The position numbers and the translations under genes were made by a program. Shown one piece after another: positions 35,587 to 45,877 of a stretch of 64,000 nucleotides of DNA (position 1 is its first letter; each line of letters begins with the position of its first letter). This stretch comes from Omphalotus guepiniiformis (taxonomy: Eukaryota; Basidiomycota; Agaricomycetes; Agaricales; Omphalotaceae), in NCBI GenBank assembly GCA_028554645.1, contig JAQOOI010000009.1, positions 1 to 64,000 on the forward strand, written 5' to 3'. The notes under the pieces were generated by a model. It worked only from the letters and a program-made list of their open reading frames with translations. It was not told the origin of the DNA and did not search any database.

Positions 35587-37179
35587 ATGCAGAATACATC
35601 TTTTTCGGTCTCTTCAAACCCTCAAGATTTTAGTAGCGGCTCTTTCCTGGATCAGCTACGCTGCAATGCTATTATTCCTAGCAGACCATCTATCTCCCAA
35701 CTTGCCTGCTGCATCGACGAAAGCGAGCCCGAACTCCGTTCCCTCGATGCTGTAATCCTTTCTCTTCGTACTACTCTGGTGGACCTCGAGGAGACTCGAA
35801 AACACTATCAGAGAATTTACGACCAGGCAAAGGCATTATGTGCCCCCATACGGCGACTGCCTGTGGAGATCCTCGGGGAGATATTCTCACTCTGTGCTGA
35901 ATCTGAAGAACCCGTCATATTTGGCGAGAGAACTCAAATATTGAGTCTCTCACAAGTGTGTCATTGGTGGAGGGAGATCACTGAGAGCTCACCACGGCTG
36001 TGGGCTAGCGTTCCGTGGGACATTAATGTCGCTAATGATGAAACATACCCGATGGTTTCTCACTTTCTATCAAAATCTCAAAATGTGCCTCTGAATTTGA
36101 GGTTCTATCTTGACAAATCTCCACCGGAGAAGATTCTGAGGGCACTGCTGGGTCAATCTCATCGATGGCAGTCTGTGAACCTGATGTTAGATGATTGCCT
36201 GTGGGAATGGGTTACGGAGGAACTGCGAACCCGATCACGCCCTGTGGATGGTTATTTCCCCAACTTGCAGTCGCTCACGATTCAAAACTTTGGTACCCAT
36301 TCGAAGCCTCTGACTCGAATCAACATGTTTGAAATTGCCCCCAACCTATCTTCGTTCACGATTGATATCCTGACAGATCTTTTCGTGATACCCTACTCGC
36401 AGCTCAAGGTGCTTCAAGTAGACTACGAATGTGCAAATGCTACTACAACAACTCTCTTGCACCAGTGTTGTAATTTGGAGAAGCTTGATCTCGCTATCGA
36501 TGAAGAATTCCAAGGCGTGTACTCGTCCCTACCGTTCCCCACCTACACTTCACTTTCGACCCTGGTACTTGGTTCTTGTTACCCTGACGTCTGTTCATGG
36601 GTGTTTCGCACACTCACATTCCCGGCGTCGCTAACGAGACTCGAGCTTTCTATCTACATTGTTGATGACAAACCTCGTTCATGGCCAGTGGAGGATTTTC
36701 AATCCTTGATTTCACGTTCAGGGTGTGCTTTGGAGATGCTTACTATCAATGATCCCTTCCTCATGACGGAGGATCAATTGTATGAAACGTATCGTGTTCT
36801 ACCCACCCTTACCCACTTGGGGTTCAAAGCAGAATGTAGTACCGCGCTACTCAATTCACTTACGATCAATTCGAACGTGCAGTCTAAACATCAAGTCTTC
36901 CTACCCCGCTTGTCATATCTGGTCATGTATCATATGGATCTGAATGCTGACGTTGCAGATAAATTCGTCGATATGGTTCGTTCAAGAAAGAGGCTGCACA
37001 TTCCTGGTGTCGCCTGCCTCAGAAATGTTGAATTTGTGTACTATAGCTCAGAAAGGTTTAGTGCGGTTGATTTGTCGAGTATTCTCAATCATGTACATCC
37101 CAGATTGGTTTCGTCAGGGTTCAGAGAATGTGAGGTCCCGGACAGTAGTCCAGATTACTATATACTTTTCAGCCTGTAA
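35587..37179 (+). CDS. F-box-like domain protein (single exon)
   Basis: A 530-residue open frame from ATG 35587 with no intron. The N-terminal coiled-coil-like segment is LRTTLVDLEETRKHYQRIYD. Next comes the common Agaricomycete F-box-like motif IRRLPVEILGEIFSLC, then LSLSQVCHWWREITESSPRL and WASVPWDI, and a leucine-rich C-terminal half (NLQSLTIQNFG, LSTLVLGSCYPDV, LTHLGFKAE). The presumed role is an SCF ubiquitin ligase substrate adaptor. Agaricomycete genomes contain large expansions of this type. A fragment of it is copied at about 41,742-41,840, fused to PEBP sequence. The gene itself appears intact. Confidence 0.85.
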   Translation: MQNTSFSVSSNPQDFSSGSFLDQLRCNAIIPSRPSISQLACCIDESEPELRSLDAVILSLRTTLVDLEETRKHYQRIYDQAKALCAPIRRLPVEILGEIFSLCAESEEPVIFGERTQILSLSQVCHWWREITESSPRLWASVPWDINVANDETYPMVSHFLSKSQNVPLNLRFYLDKSPPEKILRALLGQSHRWQSVNLMLDDCLWEWVTEELRTRSRPVDGYFPNLQSLTIQNFGTHSKPLTRINMFEIAPNLSSFTIDILTDLFVIPYSQLKVLQVDYECANATTTTLLHQCCNLEKLDLAIDEEFQGVYSSLPFPTYTSLSTLVLGSCYPDVCSWVFRTLTFPASLTRLELSIYIVDDKPRSWPVEDFQSLISRSGCALEMLTINDPFLMTEDQLYETYRVLPTLTHLGFKAECSTALLNSLTINSNVQSKHQVFLPRLSYLVMYHMDLNADVADKFVDMVRSRKRLHIPGVACLRNVEFVYYSSERFSAVDLSSILNHVHPRLVSSGFRECEVPDSSPDYYILFSL

Positions 37180-37707
37180 TTTACTAAAGGATGCATTAGC
37201 TCAGCCTACGTGAAACCTAGTAGATTACTCACCTAGCATGATTCGAATTAATGAATCAATACCTCGACGTACGAAGATGAAGAAAAAGTAGGTGTACAGT
37301 AAGTAAAGACAAAGGCGACTGCTTTGCTTTCGACGCCTGCATGATTGATCCTGCGGGGATGCACTAGCTCGAAGAATTCATGTTATAGGCTGTGTACTGA
37401 AGCACCCATGACCATGAGAGAATGTTTCGGACGCTGCACTCTGGGTTGATGAAAGGCAGAGTCTTGTCGAATAGAAAGTGGCGATGTTTAGAATGTATTC
37501 CCAGGCACGAACAGAACAAATCTCGAAAGCACTCCAATATTCAATACGACTTCATGGTGCTAGCCTGATCACCTGAAATTTTTCAAAGTCTCGAGATGGA
37601 TGTCATGAATAAGCTCTAATACATGATCCTGCCAAACTCATTCTGTCCTACATATGCACTCGAGTACATCTTTTAAGACAAAACAAAACCAATTTATAAG
37701 TAAAAAT
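37180..37707. other. Intergenic, part of a segmental duplication
   Basis: From about 37,270 the sequence is repeated at about 45,360 (GTAGGTGTACAGTAAGTAAA, GACGCCTGCATGATTGAT). No gene. Confidence 0.6.
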
Positions 37708-39829
37708 TTAGACCATCGCCTCCTTGTCTTGAGCCTCAACGTGTACTGCAGGCTCGACTTCTGCGACAGTACACGTTGTAGACGTTGACGTGGTTTTCGG
37801 ATACCGAGCTCTGATGCTTTTGTTGATTTTCGCTGCCAGACACCACACTGCCCAAGTACCGTATCTATTTGCCGACAGTCAGTATTCATTCACGTAAGAG
37901 TTCTGTTACGCACATCTGCGTGAACATCAATAACACGAGGATCGTCACGAGCACGACAGATAGGGCAATATCATCTGGGAAAGAGTCGTTCCGTGCGAGA
38001 TGTTGTGCCCAGAAAACAAGAAGATAAACTGCGAAGCCGAGCTTGAAGAGGCTAATTCGCACCAGCATAAGAGATAAGTATACAAAAGAAATTCTGTTAC
38101 ATCCACAGCACACTTACAAGGACTGGATTGCAGAGAATCGCAGCACGTCTCGTGTCCACTTGGCGGAGAATTTCATGCGATCTAAGGCAAATTCAGGGAG
38201 GAGAACAATACAACAGAGCTCGAAACACGAATCGAAAAACTCGGGTTGAGGAAAGACGTACACATGAACAACCCAATGAATATACTCTGTTCTGTCGTCG
38301 CCTGGAATAGCCAAATCTCGCCTGCAGCTAAAATCGCTGGATGCCCCGTCTTCTCTAACACACTCAACAACAATACTTCAGCAAATATCGTGCAGAAATG
38401 ATGTGTGACAAGTGGCCACCTCATTGTGGGACGATAGTTCAGCTCGAAGACATACAAACCTGAGATCATGACACCAGCAGCTTTGAGCATGTTTGTCCCA
38501 GTAAAGGTGTACCTCTCGACGAGGCAGGGTGATGAAATGAGTTGGAGCACGAGAGCAGCAGTGGTTATGCAAGTATTCATCACGTACGTGACGGTGTTGC
38601 GCCGATTCTCGAGAGATATGTCGCAATATTGCGGGGAGAAGCGGGAAAGTGTCTTTTCTATGACTTTGGCGGCTATGTATAAAAAGAGCATATAGAGGAC
38701 GGCTGGGATTGGATACTAAAATTGTGTTATTGAAAATAAGACAGAAGAAACTGTAGACAAGCACATACGAAGGCAACTGTGGTCATCGAAATCTCTTCTG
38801 TCCGGATCTTCACCAGCTCGAGAACATTGGCCGGAGGTACATTCTTCATATCGGCAGCATTGAAACTCGCAATGTATGCAAGTAGAGTGTTGTTAAATGG
38901 CACAGCAGTGGTGACTTCAACATAGTCACGAGAAATGCACATATCTCCTCCGGATGGCCCGATTTGAGGACAATACACTCCTGGATTGTACTTCACCATA
39001 TCTAAGCAGAAACTGTTAGCCTTGACGCGAAATGCAAGACTTAGGTACATACTCTTATGAATATATCGACAGAGCCCAGTGTTCATTCCCGCCTCCCATG
39101 GTTCCCCGAACAGTACTTGGGTCGTCATGAACGACATACATGCGTCAAGTGAATCGTATTGCTGGTCCTGTCCAATACAAGACTCTGTCGCGACCTGACA
39201 GACATCTGCCGCAGCTCTGAGTGCAATCAGTTCCGTCGCATTCGAAGCAGTGTTCTGCCCAAGTTCTTCGGCTATCCTCGGAACCAACTTGGGAGTGATA
39301 TATGACAAGTACTCGTCCCATCGGCGTACCACCGCATCATATGATTGAATCTTCATATGATCATCGTAGTTGATGAACACATCAATCTGCAGAGGAACCG
39401 TGAGGTTGACCGTGGGGTAGAAAAAATCGACGATGAGGGTCGCCGCGATGACTGGTGGTTCAATTGCAGCAGATTGAATTGTGAATGAAGCAGGTATTCC
39501 TAGGAGTTGTGTGCTATTTTCCGTGGAATCGTCTCCAGACAGGCCTAGCAAGTACTCGGTATTAAGCTCTGGACCAACGAGAGTCGTTGTCAATACATCG
39601 ATTCGACCAACGACATCCTCTGTGAAAGGCGAGAATTCATTGTTCTTGAGTATGGACGAGAAATCCGTATTCCTGAGGAACAATGCGTTACAGAATTGGA
39701 ATACAAGTAATTGCGAAAAAAATTCGCAGTCGAAAAGGATTGAAGCGCTTCAAGGTAATCATAAGGTTGCTTGAACGCGACTGTCGAGGAAAGCAGCGTC
39801 GACAGAAGAACAAGGATAGCGGTGAGCAT
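37708..39829 (-). CDS. Multi-pass membrane protein, tandem copy 1; intron 1 donor damaged
   Basis: A signal peptide (MLTAILVLLSTLLSSTVAF) is followed by a Cys-containing extracellular domain of about 270 residues (DVCQVATESCIGQDQQYDSL, YNPGVYCPQIGPSGGDMCIS). About seven hydrophobic helices follow, including VLYMLFLYIAAKVI, WPLVTHHFCTIFAEVLLLSV and LSVVLVTILVLLMFTQM, then an acidic tail ending EAQDKEAMV. The paired His in a helix (THHFCTIF) resembles TLC-type membrane proteins, but the assignment is weak and the function is unknown. Exon 1 should end ...LQSFSTA. The donor there reads GCGAATTT, whereas copies 2 and 3 have GCGTAAGT and GCGTAATT. A weak downstream GTATTC could rescue the frame but leaves a 32-nt intron. 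Confidence 0.7.
38520..39084. repeat. Gene-conversion tract shared with copy 3 (46716-47279)
   Basis: About 565 bp including two introns appears identical to the copy 3 segment by eye, except for one missing base at copy 3. Sequence on both sides is clearly more diverged. Confidence 0.7.
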
Positions 39830-41159
39830 GGCTAGTAAGACCCTGGAAGAGCTTTGAGTTGTGCTGAAGTACCTTCTGAGCGTCGACTTAACCCGTTTTA
39901 TAATCAAGTATAAAGACCTACTTACCTAGAACTCCAATGCGGTCGAATATCATTAAGGGATTACTCCGGCTGTAGGAGTCTTCGATGTTGACATTCGGCG
40001 TCCTCGCATCCTGTAGTTGTCACAACTGACAACGTACTCCACTTCCTACTAGTTCAAGTTTGTAGGTTTGTAGAGGGGAAGCTGCAGAACAGAGCAAAAG
40101 ATTATGACTACATGCGCGAAATTAAGGGGCCTTAAGATACTAGAGTCAGCGTATTAGAAAGATACGAAAGCACACAACAGACCAAACTGTCCCATCAACG
40201 TTGACAACCGCCAGTTCCATCCGGCACAAGCAGGGAATCGATCCGAGGAATCAAATGTATACATGTGCTCCTGAACACTGATCTGGCCGGGTAGGGTTTG
40301 CGTGTCTCTCCTAGAGGAAAGGTAATGGCCAACAGAGTAGAGAAAAATCGCGATTGCGTCTGTTTTGTTCTGCTCGTCGCGCTCCTCGAAGTCGAGACCA
40401 GATGAGTCTGAGATATATAATTTTTTGGAACCCGGATAACTTCGACACCACTCATCCGAAATGTAACGAACAAGCTATCACTGCCTGGGACCTTGGTTCA
40501 TCAGAAAAATTCAAGTGTTGTGGAGCCCGGATCACATTTCCAAGGAGTGGGCGCAGAACGATACTAGTGATTCATCAATGAGAAGCCAAGGCGTAGAGAG
40601 ATGTGACGATAAATCCCCGAGTCGACATCAATAATATCGAGCATGACGTTTGCTGAGTCCCCGAGACGAAAGAGTAATATCACTGTACAGGTATCATGGG
40701 TACACTGTCATATATGCAATAAGTGACTCTATACAGGACTTACGTTGAAGCAGTAAAAACGCACCCTAATTCATTAAGTTGACAATAAGTCTGCCCCATA
40801 CATCATCGACGTTGAACTCAAAGTATATACCCGACGACTTGGTTGAGTTTGACTATAGTTCCATGTAATATATCACCGATAACGTCGACCTTGGATGCTA
40901 AGCGCAAGAAGAGCTCGGGAGCATCGACTACCGGCGAAGTAGGTGGTCTGAGTCTAAGTTGGGCCTTACTGTACTTGGATGGGATCGGGAAGGAAGGAAG
41001 GAAGGAAGTGTATTACGGGACTAGTCGGATATACCGGCCCGGAGATACATCGAACTGGATGTATGCGCGGGCCTTGTATGCGTGTGGCCTCTGTTGGCTT
41101 TCACTCCTTCATTTTCTTTCGTCTGTTTGTCTTGGTCGCAGGTAGTTCACTCCATTTCT
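39830..41159. other. Upstream region of copy 1, duplicated upstream of copy 3
   Basis: Segments at about 39,980-40,120 and 40,840-40,970 match 48,170-48,310 and 49,060-49,180 (for example AGCAAAAGATTATGACTA and AAGAGCTCGGGAGC). No coding gene is seen. A GGAA microsatellite of four units is at 40,990-41,007. Confidence 0.55.
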
Positions 41160-42290
41160 TCCTCCCAGCACGCATGAAGTCTGTCCGAAAACTCCCAATG
41201 CTCTGGATAAGCGGTTCGCTTGTTCTGGGTCCGTGACGTCGCGTTGTATAATGAGCGGGCGATTAGTATGCCATCAACGGTGAGTTCTCTTCGCCCTTTT
41301 TGTTTTCTGTGCTGTCCTTGAACTCGTTCGCTCGTAGGTTATCGCGTTGCTCGGTACGATCAGGTGAGGATCCAATTTCTACCTTCTCTCCGCTGTCCTT
41401 TTCTAACTACCACCGTTGCATTCACACAGCCTCACCTAACGTTGAATCAAGCTTAGGATATCACGTTTTGTCGTTGAAGGGTAGGGACTACCTGGAGTGG
41501 GCAAAGGAATGCGTCAAACGAAAGGGTTGAAGGGGAAGATCAACGAATGAAGTGAGAGAAAAGAACGAGGAATTGCACCATTGTACGTTCAATCCCCGTT
41601 TTTTTGTGAATATACTATGTGCTAAGCTTTGGTGTGCGCTTAAGGTCCTCCGAGGGTATTTCTGGACTTTGTCATTCACGCTCGACAGACGCATCGACAC
41701 GTACGCCGCACATGCTTGCGATGCAGAGGAAAAAGGTGTATTCTACTCTTGTGAACCTCGAGGAGACTCGAAAAAACACTATCAGAGAATTTACGACCAG
41801 GCAAAGGCATCTTGTGCTCCCATACGGCGACTGCCTGTGGTATTCCCCGTTCGTCGTGATATGGGCAGCGGCCCGTTCGTCATAGCAGCTGTTGACCCGG
41901 ACGCTCCTCCTCCCCCCCTCAGGATCCCACTTCTGCCCAGATTCTCGGAAGCAACTTCTTTGTCTCCTGGTGAACCTGCACCTCACGAACATGACCCCGG
42001 CGTTATCTGAGTTCTGACAGGCTAGGCCTCCCGCTGATGCGTATTATTGTTGCGCATCTAACGTGCAATTTTAAGGAATTCTGGCGACTAAACCCTCTTC
42101 CTTCGCAACAGATGCACATTTCTTCCCTTCGACCCCACTCAAGTTCAATGTTACACTTCTCTCGACGACGCCAGTTCAACTGTCTAATATCAGCTCTTTT
42201 GCATTTGCCACGGGATTGTGAGATCCGCTTGCGGTAGACTTTCATGCTGGTCGCTCCTGATCCTGCTGCTGCCAAGAAACGGGCCCGGGG
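41160..42290 (+). pseudogene. Chimeric pseudogene of F-box-like and PEBP gene pieces
   Basis: Three blocks in order. First, about 41,160-41,705 resembles intergenic sequence at 34,740-35,230. Second, 41,742-41,840 matches codons of the F-box-like gene at 35,780 (CTCGAGGAGACTCGAAAA, ATTTACGACCAGGCAAAGGC, CGGCGACTGCCTGTGG). Third, about 41,850-42,285 matches the PEBP gene from its exon 3 (GGGCAGCGGCCCGTTCGTCA, GCTGTTGACCCGGACGCTCC) to its end (CATGCTGGTCGCTCCTGATC). The PEBP part has deletions and stops and still contains the last PEBP intron, so it was copied from DNA rather than mRNA. Confidence 0.8.
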
Positions 42291-42599
42291 CTTCTTGCTT
42301 GTATGTAGTGAGAATGAAGCAAACTGGTATATCTGGAAAACTCTGGGGATATACAACTATTTCTGAAGGCCATCTAGAAGCTGAAGGTCTCAATACTCAT
42401 GGCCAAGGGACAACATCCTTGACGGATGCAACCCATGCAAGCTTCGATGCAAAAACATTGCTCGTAGCGCTGAGAATTCCACTGATGGCAATCCCAACCA
42501 TTCATGATGAGGTCTTGAACGTGCTAATCTCCTGGTGATAGATCCCATACTTGATCGACTGAAGCTTCGTAATGAAAGAAAGTACAATAACATGAAATG

Positions 42600-44836
42600 T
42601 CAGTAACCTGGATCGTACGGTGCTTTGAAATCTATCATCTCATCTCCCAGATCTGAAGGCGAAAGCCAAACCATCGGGACCTTCTCCTGGAACTCGGTGT
42701 CTACAGCAGTGGACATTGTAGACACCGACATGGTCTTCGAACCCGACTGAGAACGAGAAACCAGATGTCTCCTACCACCCCTATGAGCACTGTGGCTCCT
42801 GTTGATCTTCGCTGCCAGACACCACACTGCCCAGGCTCCATATCTATAAATCATCATGGCAGACAGTCGTGTGAGTCATGCGGTATGGTGGTTTCGATTG
42901 ACGTGAGAGTGGTATACGTACATCTGAGTAAACATCAATAGTACGAGGATCGTCACGAGCACGACAGATAATGCGATATCATCCGGGAAAGAATCGTTCC
43001 GTGCGAGGTGTTGTGCCCAGAAAACAAGAAGATAAACTGCGAAGCCGAGCTTAAAGAGGCTAATTTGCATCAACATAAGAACAGTTTGCACGGAAGAGAT
43101 TCTTTACATCCACAGCACACTTACAAGGACTGGATTGCAGAGAATCGCAGCACGTCGCGTGTCCACTTTGCGGACAATTTCATGCGATCTAAGAGCAGAG
43201 CAATATAACAAGCTCGAAGCGGGAATCGAGAACTCGGGCTGAGACAATACGTACACATGAACAACCCAATGAATACGCTCTGTTCTGTCGTCGCCTGGAA
43301 TAGCCAAATCTCACCTGCAGCTAAGATCGCAGGATGTCCCGTCTTCTCTAACACACTCAGCAACAATACTTGAGCAAATATCGTACAGAAATGATGTGTG
43401 ACAAGTGGCCACCTCATTGTGGGACGATATGTCAGCTCAAAGATGTACAAGCCCGAGATTATAAGTGCAGCTGCTTTGAGCATATTCGCCCCGGTAAAAG
43501 TGTATCTCTCGATGAGGAAGGGCGAGGAAAGGAGTTGGAGCGCGAGAGCAGCAGTAGTTATGCAGGTGTTCATGAGGTACGTGACAGTATTGCGCCGGTT
43601 TTCAAAGGATATATCGTAGTACTGCGAGGAGAAGTGGGAGAGGACCTTCTCTGTAATTTTGGCAATGACATATAAGAAGAGCATATAGAGGACGGTCGGT
43701 ATCGGATACTTATAGAAACACATTGCTTAGAATTTTAAAAGCAAGAAATTGCAGAGAATTACATACGAAGGCGACTGTGGTCATCGATACCGTCTCCATC
43801 TGAATCTTCACCAGCTCGAGCATGTTGGCCGGAGGTATATTCTTCATATCGATAGCATTGAAGCTCGCATTATACGCAAGCAGAGTGTCGTTGAATGGCA
43901 TGGCAGTGGTGATTTGAGCATAGTCGCGCGAGATGCACATGTCTCCTCCGGATGGCCCGATTTGAGGACAATACACTCCTGGATTGTATTTCACCATATC
44001 TAAGCAGAGACCGTTAGCCTTGACGCGAAATGCAAGACGTAGGACATACTCTTATGAATGTATCGACAGAGTCCAGTATTCATTCCCGCCTCCCATGGTT
44101 CTCCGAATGGTACTTGTGTTGTCATGAACGACATACATGCGTCAAGTGAATCGTATTGCTGGTCCTGTCCAATACAAGACTCTGTCGCAACCTGACAGAC
44201 ATCTGTCGCAGCTTTGAGTGTAATCAGTTCCGTCGCATTCGAAGTGTTCTGCCCAAGTTCTTCGGCTATCCTCGGAACCAACTTGGGAGTGATATATGAC
44301 AAGTACTCGTCCCATCGGCGTACCACCGCATCATATGACTGTATCTTCATATGATTGTCGTAGTTCATGAACAAGTCAATCTGCAGAGGAACTTTGAGGT
44401 TGATTGTGGGGTAGAGGAAGTCAATGGTGAAGGTCGCAGCAACGACTGGTGGTTCAATTGCAGTAGATTGAATTGTGTACGAAGCGGGTGACGCTATGAG
44501 CTGCGTGTTATTCTGTATTGAGTTGTCTCCAAACAGGCCTAGCAAGTAGTCGGTGTTGAGTGCTTGGCCAACAAGCGACGTCGTCAATACATCGATGCGA
44601 CCAACAACATCATTTGCGAATGGCGACCTCTGGTTATTCTTTAACGTAGATGAAGCATCTGTTAATCTACAAGTAGATCGAGGTATTTAGTAGAGATGAA
44701 CCTCAAAGGGCAAAAGAACTTACGCCCTCAAGAAGGATTGAAGTGCTTCAAGGTAATCGAAAGGTTGCCTATACGCGATAACCGAGGGAAGCACAAGTAC
44801 TAGAACAAAGTGAAGAACCAGAACAGTAGACAGCAT
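42600..44836 (-). CDS. Multi-pass membrane protein, tandem copy 2
   Basis: Same architecture as copy 1: signal peptide MLSTVLVLHFVLVLVLPSV, Cys-containing ectodomain, then about seven helices (TVLYMLFLYVIAKITEKVL, MRWPLVTHHFCTIFAQVLLL, LSVVLVTILVLLMFTQM). All splice donors I checked are canonical (GTAAGT after LQSFLRA, GTATGT after TTVAF). The C-terminus differs from copies 1 and 3, being longer and ending EMIDFKAPYDPGY. This may be the best-preserved copy. Ectodomain codons from about 44,140 to 44,340 are nearly identical to copy 1 but not to copy 3, which indicates patchwork exchange. Confidence 0.75.
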
Positions 44837-45877
44837 TGCTGAGGGACCAGAACAAACGAACTTCCCATAATTTATGATGATTAGGTTGCCCGTCATTCCA
44901 AATCAAGTCCACAGAATACACCGTGCCGAGTGGGATCAGTGCGGCACATATCTTATCACTGCATCATTCCGGCTTCGACATTGAAGTTTGTCTCCGCCAG
45001 CAGGCATATCATGAGCCCAATACCATAACAACTGACAGCGGCCGTGGCGAAAGAACATGAAGTAGTACCGTCCCGTGGTTGATGAAAGAAACTGTAGATA
45101 GTTTCATTTTTAGCCTACCAATTGGTTCAATAATTAGAACACCCCTAAGACTCGAGATCAATATGGAGAACGAGAGAAAAGAACCACCACGACAAGCCTA
45201 TGCATAATTCATCCCACATTCAGCATTCCGAGTGAATGTATGTGAGATTCGAGTATGTACACCTAATCCAGCATACGACTCGAGGCAGCGTTCCAGAGTT
45301 GTCTCTCCACCTTTACCGGATGGTTGCCACTTTATGTTGTATGCGGGTGGCGAGTCACGGTTACGAAGATGAAGAAAAGCGGTAGGTGTACAGTAAGTAA
45401 AGATAAAGGTGGCTGGCTTTGTTCCCTGATCCAATGACGCCTGCATGATTGATCTCGCGGGGCCAGCTGAATCATGCTACAGGCTGTGCGCTGAAGAGAT
45501 GGGCACTCATGCCCATGAGAGAATGTTCTGGATGCTGATGAAGGCAGAATGCTTCTCGAGTAGAGCTTCTCATTCTGGGGTAGTTTTTGAATATGTTTTC
45601 TCAGGCACTGACAGGAACAAATCTCGAAGCACTCACTCCAATATTCAATACGACCTCATGGTGCTAGCCTGATGACCTGCAAACTTGCAAAGCCTCGAGA
45701 TGGATTGTGGATGGATAAGCGCTTAAGCTCTGCATGATGAATGATCCTGCAAAATGATCATGTCCTACATGTCCACCCGAGTAGATCTTTCAAGACAAAA
45801 GTGATGAATATAGATATCAGCAGTTCGAGTTATGCATTGTCTTTGAAGTTCTTTTCAATCAATTTGTAAGTAAAAGT
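44837..45877. other. Intergenic between copies 2 and 3
   Basis: From about 45,360 it duplicates the 3' flank of copy 1. The open frames here (for example minus 45,198-45,446) are not recognisable genes. Confidence 0.5.

Noticed and set aside
41453..41530. Copia-like Gag fragment (LKGRDYLEWAKEC)
   Set aside because: Short similarity to a generic NYxxW-type motif only; no protease, reverse transcriptase or LTRs were seen nearby.
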